From a virus, in IMG/VR virus record IMGVR_UViG_3300045284_000133, positions 1 through 42,208 of that record: a DNA stretch of 42,208 bases. The stretch is one strand, 5' to 3'. Position 1 is the stretch's first letter, and every line of letters starts with the position of its first letter. Below, in pieces: positions 21,842 to 30,360 of this stretch. The position numbers were made by a program, and so were the translations under genes. The notes under the pieces are model-generated. The model searched no databases and was not told the DNA's origin. It saw nothing but the letters and a program-made list of their open reading frames with translations.

Positions 21842-22210
21842 ATGACCACGCAAACCACAGTTAAGTTTATGATTGACACCCCGCAGGGTGTAGACGTTAT
21901 TAACGCAGTTTTAGACGCCAGGCCAGGCACCGTTTGGGCCTTTGGCCACCGCGTCCTGGCAGTGGCTGCTGGGCGGGTGCAGGTGCAAACCAGCCGTGAC
22001 AGTTTTAACGGTGGCACCACCCAGTGGGCCGACGCCGCAATGGTGGGCATTATGGCCGACGACACCGACACGTTGCTGGCGGCCTTTGATGCCTGGGCGG
22101 GTGTCGCCCGCAGCAGCCAGGCCGTGGCAGCCCTGGAAGCCCAGGCGCCTGGTGTTAACTGGGGCAGGTCGGGCCAGTTGATTGGCGGCACTGACTGGCG
22201 CAGGGCCTAA
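21842..22210 (+). CDS. Early hypothetical protein (122 aa)
   Basis: ATG at 21842 after GAAAGGGC, driven by P6. A 122-residue alpha-beta protein (VKFMIDTPQGVDVINAVLDA, then a strand pair and an Ala-rich helix). No cysteines or membrane segments, no family recognised. Confidence 0.75.
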   Translation: MTTQTTVKFMIDTPQGVDVINAVLDARPGTVWAFGHRVLAVAAGRVQVQTSRDSFNGGTTQWADAAMVGIMADDTDTLLAAFDAWAGVARSSQAVAALEAQAPGVNWGRSGQLIGGTDWRRA

Positions 22211-22222
22211 CTAAAAACAAGT

Positions 22223-22240
22223 GGGGGCCGCAAGGCCCCC
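22223..22240 (+). other. GNRA-capped leader hairpin, second copy
   Basis: GGGGGCC, GCAA, GGCCCCC, identical to 17768-17785 and again directly before the ribosome binding site (GAAAGGAAAG). It could set a processing or stability boundary between co-transcribed genes. Confidence 0.6.
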
Positions 22241-22256
22241 GAAAGGAAAGGTTAAA

Positions 22257-22463
22257 ATGTCTTTTGTCAGACTACTAAAAGGCCGCCAGGCTGTCTACGT
22301 AAACCTGGACAACGTGTTGCTGGTCGTAGCGGACACACGCGAGGACGGGCAGTATATAGTCCAGGTCACCTACGTGGGCGGCAACGTTGCCACCTACTAC
22401 GCCGCCGACGCCTACGCCCTGGTTAACGCCCTTAACATTCAACTCGACGGGGAGGACGCATAA
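22257..22463 (+). CDS. Early hypothetical small beta protein (68 aa)
   Basis: Sixty-eight residues: RLLKGRQAVYVNLDNVLLV, then YIVQVTYVGGNVATYYA and a short helix, a beta-sheet-rich layout similar to small phage proteins that report flagellar or cell-wall-like context only by chance. GAAAGGAAAG precedes the ATG. Its stop touches the next ATG. No function known. Confidence 0.7.
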   Translation: MSFVRLLKGRQAVYVNLDNVLLVVADTREDGQYIVQVTYVGGNVATYYAADAYALVNALNIQLDGEDA

Positions 22464-22718
22464 ATGCCCACGCCAAACTATGAACAGGTCGTCGTCCACG
22501 GTACGGTTATGCGCCGTATAGGCGATAGCTTTTATGAGCCGCAGGAGTGGGGCCTGTGGTCGGTGCAGCGGTACAGCCCAAAGTGGCGGCAATGGGAACG
22601 CTGGGGCGATGCCCTGTACAGCACCAGGCCCGCCGCCGACGCCGCCAAGGCCAGGCTGGACATTGAATTGTTTGGTGACCAGTGGCGGGTGGTCCACACT
22701 GGCCCGCCTAACCAGTAA
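22464..22718 (+). CDS. Early hypothetical protein, last rightward gene (84 aa)
   Basis: Eighty-four residues, tryptophan-rich (seven Trp), with a beta front and helix at 60-70. It begins one base after the preceding stop and three bases follow. Its end overlaps the convergent minus-strand membrane gene by 11 bases, marking the boundary of the early and late blocks. No family recognised. Confidence 0.7.
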   Translation: MPTPNYEQVVVHGTVMRRIGDSFYEPQEWGLWSVQRYSPKWRQWERWGDALYSTRPAADAAKARLDIELFGDQWRVVHTGPPNQ

Positions 22719-22854
22719 AGAACAGCCCCGCCGTAAGTAGTGCCAACCCCGCCGCCACCAGGTTAACCCTTGGTGGCGTTGGTGTATAAAAGGCCGCCAG
22801 CAGGAAACAAACAAACGCCGCCACCAGGAACAGCAAGTGCCAACTAAAGGCCAT
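22708..22854 (-). CDS. Tiny two-helix membrane protein, holin-like (48 aa)
   Basis: Forty-eight residues: hydrophobic helix 4-22, a short PTPPRV turn, second helix 31-46. AAGGGGGG lies 4 bases before the ATG. This hairpin topology fits class II holins, and its place at the end of the late operon suits lysis timing, but no endolysin was found nearby. Inside it, CGCCACCA and TGGTGGCG (22753-22778) form a stem that might also stop transcripts converging from both sides. Confidence 0.55.
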   Translation of the reverse strand: MAFSWHLLFLVAAFVCFLLAAFYTPTPPRVNLVAAGLALLTAGLFFTG

Positions 22855-22868
22855 AATGCCCCCCTTGT

Positions 22869-23183
22869 TTACTGGCTCTTTAAAGCCCCCACGTCGGTTA
22901 CAAATTCGCGGAAGGCCTTATCGCTAAACGGCCACTCGGCGCGTTCGACCTTGCCCGCCAACACCACCGCTTCCTCCGCCGTCAACTCTACGCTGCCATT
23001 GGCAGCCTCAATTTTGGCCGCCAGCCCTTCGGCCTCATCCATGTCACTGGCCGCAAACCCGCGTTTAGGGGCGCCCTGGGCGTCCAGCGGTGCAACGTTG
23101 CGCACAATTTCCGCCAGTTGCACCTTGTAGTCCAATTTCATTCCGTTGCGTAAAACCAACTGCTTAAACTCCAATGTGACCAC
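22869..23183 (-). CDS. Hypothetical late protein (104 aa, GTG start)
   Basis: The GTG at 23183 follows AAGGAGG at a 9-base distance; an upstream ATG at 23222 has no ribosome binding site and lies against the tRNA-like element, so the GTG was chosen. The protein has a beta front (TLEFKQLVLRNGMKLDYKVQL) and an Ala/Glu helical body ending in WPFSDKAFREFV. It lies between the tail spike and the membrane protein. No family recognised; a lysis or tail accessory role is possible. Confidence 0.65.
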   Translation of the reverse strand: MVTLEFKQLVLRNGMKLDYKVQLAEIVRNVAPLDAQGAPKRGFAASDMDEAEGLAAKIEAANGSVELTAEEAVVLAGKVERAEWPFSDKAFREFVTDVGALKSQ

Positions 23184-23223
23184 TGTTCTGTGCCTCCTTA
23201 ATTTGCGTAACTGGTTGGACATG

Positions 23224-23318
23224 AAAAGGGGCCAGGTCCTGCGCGGGGATCGAACCCGCTTCCCCCTGCTCCTACAAGTTCAGAATGCAGTTAAAAGAAC
23301 GCAAGGGCCTGGCCGCCC
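23224..23318 (-). tRNA. tRNA-like element with intact T arm, degenerate or D-arm-less
   Basis: On the minus strand GCGGG-TTCGATC-CCCGC is a textbook T arm with GTTCGATCC. Upstream, GTTCTTT pairs with GCAGGAC (6 of 7 incl. wobbles) as acceptor and is followed by U8 A9; then about 32 bases hold a CTGCA/TGTAG stem around TTCTGAACT. A normal D arm is absent. An outer 7-bp helix GGCCAGG/CCTGGCC encloses everything. It could be a D-arm-less tRNA, a decaying tRNA, or a tRNA 3'-end copy serving as an attachment site. Anticodon cannot be assigned safely. Confidence 0.45.
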
Positions 23319-23321
23319 TCC

Positions 23322-26300
23322 TTAGACGTAGCACGGCGACACGTACCACTGGTGCAGGCGCGCGTCACAGGTAATAAACACGTCACGCTGCCCCGACAGG
23401 CCCGCGTCCAGCGTTATGCTGGTGTACATATTGTTTATGAGGTCGGAGCCGCCCGTGCGGGTAATGAACAACTTGTTGGTGGCGGTGCCACCACCACCCG
23501 CTGGCAGGTCACGGCGCAGCATAATGAAGTGCCACCGCTTGCCGTCCCACGTCGACGCCGCCCCCGCCGTGTCGGGCAACTGCAGGGTAAGGGTGGCCCC
23601 CGTGCCACCGTTGTAGGTGTCAACTATGACCGTCTCCTGGTTGGCGTCCAGGGTTTCCGTTTGCGTGCCCCCGTAGCCACCAAAGGGCTGCCAAATGCGC
23701 ATAAAGCCCTGGCGGCCACCAAACGTTTGGACCATGCCCTGGTTGTTTACTGAAAACTTTGTGACACCAGAATTTAGGCTGGCAAAGGGGCTGTTAATGT
23801 TTACTTGTATGCCATTGTCGACCACCGCCGAGCTTGTAATGGCGTAGGGCGAAGGTGCGTTTGTAAACTTTGGCAGGGCGTTGGTGGTAATTGTGCCCGT
23901 GCCCGCCACGCCACTGCCACCCGTTGGTGGTGCCACCCAGGCCAATTGCCCGCTGGTTTGGACCTGCAGCAGGTAGTTGTTGGCAGGTATAGACCCAGGC
24001 CACAGGTAGGCAATGCCGTGTACGGTCAGGTCGCCTATGTTGCTGACCGCAAACTGCACGGTGCCATTGACGCTGGCCTTTAGCAGGGGCAACGACGTAG
24101 TGGCCATGTTTATAAACAGCCCTACGCAACTGTTGGGGCTGCCCAGCATTACGCACGTGTCCTCACTGGTGGCCACCAGCAGCCTGCTGAAGCTCGGGGC
24201 GGCGGGGTTGCGGGTGTTGCCCAACAGTTCAATGCCCACGTAGCTGCAAATCTGCGTGCGGCAATGGTCGCCTGACTGGAAGCAATTCCTATCGCCGTAA
24301 ATTAAGAACCTGGTGGCCTCGCCCGTGCTGAAGGCCGTGGCACTGGGTATAAAACCAAACGCCCTGGGGCCTGGCGGCGGTGTCTCTGTGCTGCCCGCTG
24401 GGTAAATAAAGGCCCCGCTGTAAAAGTATGCGGCGTTGAACTTCTTGCTAGGGCTGCCCAGGTTAATGCTGTTGGCCGCCGTGCCGTCGGCGTTAAAGGC
24501 AGGCAACACCCAGGTGTTAATGGCCACGCCGCTGGTGCTGTGGTCGCCCGCCGTCGTCTCTGACAGGTTGGACAGGAATACATTGGCACCGCCACCCGTG
24601 CCCCCTGGGGCGTCGACCCACGCCAACACGGGCGTGCCTGCTGTGGTGTTAAAGCCCAGGTATTTGTAGGCCCCGCCAGTCGGGTAGACGGTAATAGGCC
24701 CTGGCCACGTATAGTTGACGCCCCTAATGATGCCCAGGCCGCCGTCGGTGTCCACCCTAAAGGTGTAGTTGGTAAGTGCGCCACCTGGTGCGCAAACGGC
24801 TATTGGGTAGTCGGTGGTGTCCGGATACCGCACCCGTAGGGCACTGGTGAAGTAGGCCCGTTTAGCACCAAACGCCGCGTGGGTCACGTCTGCATTTACG
24901 CGCGCCTGTATTTCGCCCCCAGTATTTACTGGGTCATAAATGCCTACGCTGCGATGCTCAAAACGCCAAACCCCGTAGGCGTTGCTGGGCCTGCCCACCA
25001 GCCACAGTTGCGCCAGGTCGGCCACCGCTGCATCGCCTATTACCTGCAGGTCGCGCGAGTTGACATAGACGATTGCGCCGTCCTGCGTAACCTGACTGTT
25101 GCCCAGGGTGCTGCTGGGCGTGGTGCCTGTAAACAATGGCAGGGTGTTAACGGTGCCACTACCGCCCACGCTGCCCGTGGCCAACTCGACCCACGACAAC
25201 AGCAGGGCGCCAGGGGCACTACCGAAGTACGTGGCCTGCAAAAACCTGGGCGGCACGGTGCTAAATATTGGGCTGGGCCACTGGTACTGGACACCCTTGA
25301 TGATGCTGAGGTCGCCCGCCTGACTTATAGCGAAGTTGGGCGTGGTGCTGTTGTATGGCGCAACCTCAAAAGCGTTGCCCAGGCCCGTAACGTTGGCACT
25401 GGTTGCTTTGATGCGCACGGCGCCCTTAAACCAACTATGGTGCGACCCCAGCACCACAGCAGGCACTGCGCCCGCCGACACCAGGCCCAGGGCCACCTGC
25501 ACCTCGCCACCCGTGTTAAAAGAATCCTCCACGCCTGGGTTGGGCGGCCCGCCTGACCACGCCCTGTTTTCGTACCTAATGGCGGCGTTGGCGCCTGTGT
25601 ACGAACGCATGTAAAAGTCGGACATGTCCTGGCCGTCGTTTAGGCGTTTAAACAGCAACTGGGTGCAGTCTATTTGCACCGTACCGTTGCCGCCTGGCCC
25701 CGTGCGGTCCTCTATTGCCGAGTCGACTAGCTGGAAGGTTGGCGGCGTGTAGGGTGGCGTGCCGTAGCCCACCAGGTCCCACCTGGGTATGCGTAGGTGG
25801 GTGCCGCCAAGGGTGCTGGACACGTTGCCCGCGCCACCGCCCCAACTTAGCAGCCCACTGCCATTGTTGGTTAGCACGCCCACCGCGTGGGCTGTTGGCC
25901 AGGTGTAGGCCCTGCCCTTTATGTAGTCCAGGTCGCCGTCGGGGCCTACCACAAACTTTGGCAGGCGCAGGGTGGTAGACAGGCACTGTATAAAGTTGCC
26001 CGTGTAGCCCGTGGCTGGGGTCGCGTAAATTGTCAGGCCGTGTTGTGCAGGCGTCGACCCCACGGTAACCAGGTATAGGGCACTAGCCCCCCAACTCTTA
26101 CTGCTGTTGTTTTCCGTGTACGTTTCGTTGTAGGTCAGGCACCCGTTAACGCCGTCATTCCACAACTGCCCCCTGGGGCCGACACCTGCAGCAGCCTGCA
26201 GCAGTACAAAGGTGCCAGCACTACCGCCCACCGTGTCGTTGGTTGGCCCAAACCTCACAATGTTGCCCGTGTCACAACTGGCCAGGTGGCAATAGTTGGT

Positions 26301-29300
26301 CGTGTAGTAAAGGGTGTTGATCTCGCGCGCGTTCTCGACACGCAGCCCGACACCCAACACCACCAAATCGCTGGGTGTTGCTATGGCGGGGCCGTTAACC
26401 ACGTTGTCGCCCGTGGCGTTAAAGATTGCGAACCTGTCTTTAGTGCCCGAAATGATAACGCCGCTGCTGGTGCCGCCTGGCGGGTCCAACCAGCCCAGCA
26501 CGACAGGCGGGCCTGCGTTGGTGTAGCCCAGGAACTTTACAGGGTGGGTTGAGTCAATTGGCGGTATGGTGCCCGTGGGCCATTCATACGCCTTGCGCCT
26601 AATAACGGCCAGGTTGCCGTCGGGGCCGACTACAAACTGGTCTAGGCGCAAGTTGCTGGCCGTGCAATTTATGAAGTTGCCAGCGTAGCCCGTGTTGGGC
26701 GTGGCGTGTATGGTTAGGCCGTGCTGGTTGGGCGTGGTGCCAATGGTCGCCATGTACAGGGCACTGGCGCCCCAACTCTTGCTGGCATCGTTTACGGTGT
26801 AGTCGGCGTTGTAGGTCAGGCAGCCCGACACGCCATTGTTCCACAACTGCCCACGCGCGCCGCCCGCTGCCTGCAGCAACACCAGGTTGCCGTTAAAGCC
26901 CCCCACCGTGTCGTTGGTTGGCCCAAACTTTACTATGTTGTCGGTGGTGCATTGCGCCAGGTCGCAATACCAGGCCGTGTAGTACAGGGTGTCAAAGGCC
27001 TTGCTGTTTTCGACACGCACGCCCACGCCCTGGAACACCACTTCGCTGGGCGTGGCAATGGCGGGGGCGTTAACCACAGTGGTGCCAGGCGCAGCCCCAA
27101 ACATTGCAAACTGGTTGGGCGTGCCTGGGCCTATACCGCCGCCCGTGGCAATGGTCGTGTACACGCCGCCGCTGCCCAACTTTAAAACGCCTGCAATGTT
27201 AACCAACGAGAAGGCACCAGCGGGCGGGGGCGGGGGCGGAAACTGCCCCACGTCTATGGGCCTAAAGTACAGCGGTGCGTACAGGCTGCCACCGCGCTCC
27301 TGCGTTATGGGCTGGTCGGCGTCAAAGGTCGCACTAATACCAGGCTGCAGGCGCACGTTGGCAACCCTGAAAATTGGGCTGTTGCCAGTGCCTGCATTGC
27401 TGAACCTTATGCGGAAGAACCTGCCAGTAATGCCTGGGTCCAGGTTTGTCTTTATGCACAGGCGCAACCACTGCCCAACGGGCATGCCATAGGCTGGCGC
27501 GCCCGTTAGCGTCACGCTGCGCACCGTATAGCCCGCCGTGGCCGTGCGCACTTCAATGGTTACAACTGTGTTGTTGTCGGTGGCCCCGCCCGCGCCGTTT
27601 GACTCTATGTAATGATCCCAGGCCAGGGTCCACTGGCCCACCTGCCTGCTATCGGGTATTGGCACGTCCTGGGTCAGTACGTCGACCTGGCCCGCGCCCA
27701 GGGCCTGCGTGTTAACCCTTACATACCGCTCCCACCGTGCAGGCAGCAGGGCGTAAGGGTAGTTGGGCTGGGTCACCACGCCAGCGGTGGGCGTTGTCCA
27801 ACCCACCAGGCCGTCCAAAAAGTTGGGGTTGGCAATAACGTTTGTCCATCGCTCGTCCCACAGTTGCAGGGTGTTGGTTTGGGCGTTGTCGAAACTTAGG
27901 CTATGGCAGCCAGGCCCAATAATCACTGGCTCGCTGCCCGCCGCCACGGCGCCTGCAGTGTTGGCCAACCCTGCTATCCAGTCAGGCGCATAGCAATTCT
28001 CAAACTCAAACCCTTGGCAGTAGCCCAGCATCTGGAAGGCCGTACCACCGCCTGACTGCCCCAGGTAGGTGCCACGCACTTTAACGCCCTGGCAGTCCTT
28101 TATGCGTATGCCAACACCGTGGCCACTGGGCGTTATGGGCGGGTCTATGTCAATGCTCCCGCCCGTGTGGCTGCTGTCAATGCTGACCGCACGGCAATCT
28201 ATGAGGTCAATGGCGGCCCCGCCTTCGCCACCCGCATCTTCCTCCCACAGGCCGTCTATGCGCATAGCATCGGTATGCTCCACACGCACGCCGCCCGCAT
28301 CGCCCGTGTAGCCCACCCAGTTGCCTTGGTGCGTGCCCCCGCGTATGGCCACGTTGTTGGCGTTATGGATGAACACATTGGCCAAACAGGTTTGGTAAAC
28401 AATGACCGTAAAGGGTGGGCGCGGGTCACCTGGCAGGCCTGTGCCTGCTGACTGAAAGACTGGCATTGAAATGGTGCAGGCCGTGCTGCTCTGCACCGAT
28501 TCAATCATGGTCACGTGGGTGCTGTTGTTAACGCCTGGCCCGTCGACCAGTTTTATAATGCGGCCCACGTCGGTGCCCGTAAGGCCGCCCGCCACGGTTA
28601 GGCTGCGCGGTGCAGCGGCGTTAATGACACCACCGCCCAGTGTCTTTAAGGGGTCCGCCCCGCCGCCAAAGTCCTGTGGCCCGCTGTACACCACCAGGCT
28701 GTTAACGATTTCAATGCTGTTGTCTTCCTGCTGACTTGTGCCCCGCACCGTGGCGTTGCCCACCAGGGCAATGGCACCTGACCTGTTGTGGTAGCCCTTT
28801 ATATTCGTCAAAAAGGCAGTTTGCAGATTGTCAGACCACAGGCCCCAACGGCCCCAGCCCTGCAGCAGCACGTTTTCCACCCGCACGTTGCCCGTGGACG
28901 GCCCAGGCACCCCGCCGTTGGTGGACGTAGCAGTAAAGGCCAGGCCGTGGCCCATGCTGGTGGCCCTAATGCCCTCCTTGCTGTCGTCGGGCACGCACCA
29001 CAGGCCCAGGTTGCGTATGACCGCATCATAGACGCCACTGTTAAGGTTGCCCGTTTGCTGGTCGCCCACCAGTTGCAGGCCGTTGCCGTCGTGGTTGCAA
29101 ACAATGGCCGTGCGCCATTCGCCATCGCCCTCAATAATCACCTGCTGGTTTAGCCCCGTGCCCGTTGCAGGCCACAGCAACTTGCGCCGCACCCAGTAAC
29201 GGCCCTCAGGCAGCCACAGGTGGCCACGGTTATTTATGGCAGTCTGCAGGGTGTCGGTGTCGTCGTGGCAAAAGGCACCTGGGTTACTTGTCCAGGTGGG

Positions 29301-30071
29301 CGTGTCGGCCACGGTCACGGTGGCCCCGTTAACCGACACCACGGTGGTGTATAGCGGTGGGCTGCCAGGTGCGGGTCCAAAGATGCGCACGCCCTGGCCG
29401 CCACGGAAGCTATGGGGCACAACTGCCTCGGTCCAAAACGGCAACGGGTGGACGTTTACATCGCCATCCCACCACTGGCCTGGCAGTATTTGTATGTCCT
29501 TGCTGCCCGCCGTAATTATGACCTTGTAGACACGGCCATCTGCGCTGCAGTTCCAGTCAGTAACAGCGTTCTGCTGGCCCGTGCCCGTGCGCCTGCTGCG
29601 TATCTGCGACTTCTGGGTTACATCGCCCTCGTCACGGAATTGCAAAAAGGGCAACTCGCTGTTTAGCACCGCACGGTTGGGCAACACCTGCACGTGTTGG
29701 TTTTCAAGTGCCTTGCCCGTAGCCAGGCCGCCGCCGCCCGCCAGGGCTTTAACGATGATTATGCTCGGCTCGGCCTCGTCAATGCTGGCCACTGTGACAA
29801 GGCCCCGCGAGTTGCGGCCAATGCTGCGTATGGCCACGTCGGTGTCGTGGTCCAGGGCCAACTTAAAGTAAATCGGTTCGTCTAACTTGAAGGTGCCCAG
29901 CAGGCGCGCCGAGCTTACGGGGAAGTGGGCTTCGTGGTAGTAAACATCGCTGTTCGTTAGCGGCACGTCGGTGCCAGGGCCGCCCAGGCCCACTAGTAGC
30001 TTGTCACGGTTGGCAAAGGCCGCCCGTGGGCGCAGTGGCTTAATTAGGCCGAAGCCAGTTTGGAATGCCAT
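23322..30071 (-). CDS. Giant tail spike / fibre with beta-helix and tandem repeats (2249 aa)
   Basis: Residues 1-250 are a beta-rich virion-attachment part. Residues about 270-720 read as a right-handed beta-helix (DTDTLQTAINNRGHLWLPEG, then many short NV.I..N.. rungs), the fold of depolymerase tailspikes. About 740-930 is a beta-sandwich, probably carbohydrate-binding (NPNFLDGLVGW). Then come two tandem repeats of about 180 residues (near 980-1165 and 1210-1392) and a shaft with five GDLxxIxGxxYxWP motifs. The C-terminus is a compact beta domain. It likely binds and perhaps digests a surface glycan; catalytic residues were not identified. Confidence 0.8.
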   Translation of the reverse strand: MAFQTGFGLIKPLRPRAAFANRDKLLVGLGGPGTDVPLTNSDVYYHEAHFPVSSARLLGTFKLDEPIYFKLALDHDTDVAIRSIGRNSRGLVTVASIDEAEPSIIIVKALAGGGGLATGKALENQHVQVLPNRAVLNSELPFLQFRDEGDVTQKSQIRSRRTGTGQQNAVTDWNCSADGRVYKVIITAGSKDIQILPGQWWDGDVNVHPLPFWTEAVVPHSFRGGQGVRIFGPAPGSPPLYTTVVSVNGATVTVADTPTWTSNPGAFCHDDTDTLQTAINNRGHLWLPEGRYWVRRKLLWPATGTGLNQQVIIEGDGEWRTAIVCNHDGNGLQLVGDQQTGNLNSGVYDAVIRNLGLWCVPDDSKEGIRATSMGHGLAFTATSTNGGVPGPSTGNVRVENVLLQGWGRWGLWSDNLQTAFLTNIKGYHNRSGAIALVGNATVRGTSQQEDNSIEIVNSLVVYSGPQDFGGGADPLKTLGGGVINAAAPRSLTVAGGLTGTDVGRIIKLVDGPGVNNSTHVTMIESVQSSTACTISMPVFQSAGTGLPGDPRPPFTVIVYQTCLANVFIHNANNVAIRGGTHQGNWVGYTGDAGGVRVEHTDAMRIDGLWEEDAGGEGGAAIDLIDCRAVSIDSSHTGGSIDIDPPITPSGHGVGIRIKDCQGVKVRGTYLGQSGGGTAFQMLGYCQGFEFENCYAPDWIAGLANTAGAVAAGSEPVIIGPGCHSLSFDNAQTNTLQLWDERWTNVIANPNFLDGLVGWTTPTAGVVTQPNYPYALLPARWERYVRVNTQALGAGQVDVLTQDVPIPDSRQVGQWTLAWDHYIESNGAGGATDNNTVVTIEVRTATAGYTVRSVTLTGAPAYGMPVGQWLRLCIKTNLDPGITGRFFRIRFSNAGTGNSPIFRVANVRLQPGISATFDADQPITQERGGSLYAPLYFRPIDVGQFPPPPPPAGAFSLVNIAGVLKLGSGGVYTTIATGGGIGPGTPNQFAMFGAAPGTTVVNAPAIATPSEVVFQGVGVRVENSKAFDTLYYTAWYCDLAQCTTDNIVKFGPTNDTVGGFNGNLVLLQAAGGARGQLWNNGVSGCLTYNADYTVNDASKSWGASALYMATIGTTPNQHGLTIHATPNTGYAGNFINCTASNLRLDQFVVGPDGNLAVIRRKAYEWPTGTIPPIDSTHPVKFLGYTNAGPPVVLGWLDPPGGTSSGVIISGTKDRFAIFNATGDNVVNGPAIATPSDLVVLGVGLRVENAREINTLYYTTNYCHLASCDTGNIVRFGPTNDTVGGSAGTFVLLQAAAGVGPRGQLWNDGVNGCLTYNETYTENNSSKSWGASALYLVTVGSTPAQHGLTIYATPATGYTGNFIQCLSTTLRLPKFVVGPDGDLDYIKGRAYTWPTAHAVGVLTNNGSGLLSWGGGAGNVSSTLGGTHLRIPRWDLVGYGTPPYTPPTFQLVDSAIEDRTGPGGNGTVQIDCTQLLFKRLNDGQDMSDFYMRSYTGANAAIRYENRAWSGGPPNPGVEDSFNTGGEVQVALGLVSAGAVPAVVLGSHHSWFKGAVRIKATSANVTGLGNAFEVAPYNSTTPNFAISQAGDLSIIKGVQYQWPSPIFSTVPPRFLQATYFGSAPGALLLSWVELATGSVGGSGTVNTLPLFTGTTPSSTLGNSQVTQDGAIVYVNSRDLQVIGDAAVADLAQLWLVGRPSNAYGVWRFEHRSVGIYDPVNTGGEIQARVNADVTHAAFGAKRAYFTSALRVRYPDTTDYPIAVCAPGGALTNYTFRVDTDGGLGIIRGVNYTWPGPITVYPTGGAYKYLGFNTTAGTPVLAWVDAPGGTGGGANVFLSNLSETTAGDHSTSGVAINTWVLPAFNADGTAANSINLGSPSKKFNAAYFYSGAFIYPAGSTETPPPGPRAFGFIPSATAFSTGEATRFLIYGDRNCFQSGDHCRTQICSYVGIELLGNTRNPAAPSFSRLLVATSEDTCVMLGSPNSCVGLFINMATTSLPLLKASVNGTVQFAVSNIGDLTVHGIAYLWPGSIPANNYLLQVQTSGQLAWVAPPTGGSGVAGTGTITTNALPKFTNAPSPYAITSSAVVDNGIQVNINSPFASLNSGVTKFSVNNQGMVQTFGGRQGFMRIWQPFGGYGGTQTETLDANQETVIVDTYNGGTGATLTLQLPDTAGAASTWDGKRWHFIMLRRDLPAGGGGTATNKLFITRTGGSDLINNMYTSITLDAGLSGQRDVFITCDARLHQWYVSPCYV
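25895..26450 (-). repeat. Spike tandem repeat, unit 2
   Basis: Encodes about residues 1210-1392 with the same motif order as unit 1 and high identity (RFAIF, VGLRVEN, FGPTNDTVGGSAG, SKSWGASALYLV, FVVGPDGD). DNA has diverged at third codon positions, so this is not an assembly duplication. Confidence 0.75.
26590..27140 (-). repeat. Spike tandem repeat, unit 1
   Basis: Encodes about residues 980-1165: NQFAMF...ATPS, VGVRVEN, TLYYT.WYC.LA.C, FGPTNDTVGG, RGQLWN.GV.GCLTYN, SKSWGASALY, QHGLTI.ATP.TGY and a final FVVGPDG. Boundaries are approximate. Unit 2 follows immediately. Confidence 0.75.
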
Positions 30072-30074
30072 AAG

Positions 30075-30359
30075 CTAAGTTGCCACTATGTCCCAATAGC
30101 CACATCTGAATTGCCCGTCGTCGTCAATGCGGCAACGGTACAGGGTGCCCACCGCACCCGCCACCGTTATGTCGGGTATGACCCCCTGCACGTCACTGTT
30201 TACAGTCTTTTCCAACACGCCGCTAACGTAGTTGCCCTGGGCGTCCAGCGTAATTTTGTACACCTTTATGGGCATGTTGGGCAGGCGGGTAACCACGCCC
30301 GTAAGTTGGTCGTCACGCCTGGTCGGCCTTTGGTCGCCCTCGCTTTTTAGCACCGCCAT
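30075..30359 (-). CDS. Small tail-region protein (94 aa)
   Basis: Ninety-four residues, beta-rich (KVYKITLDAQGNYVSGVLEKTV; GTLYRCRIDDDGQFRCGYWDI). It starts one base after the tail-tip gene and ends 3 bases before the spike. Size and place suggest a connector or chaperone between the tip and spike, but no family is recognised. Confidence 0.7.
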   Translation of the reverse strand: MAVLKSEGDQRPTRRDDQLTGVVTRLPNMPIKVYKITLDAQGNYVSGVLEKTVNSDVQGVIPDITVAGAVGTLYRCRIDDDGQFRCGYWDIVAT

Positions 30360-30360
30360 G

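Noticed and set aside
24879-25556. 225-codon plus-strand frame inside the spike
   Set aside because: Antisense shadow of the spike repeats, no start signal.
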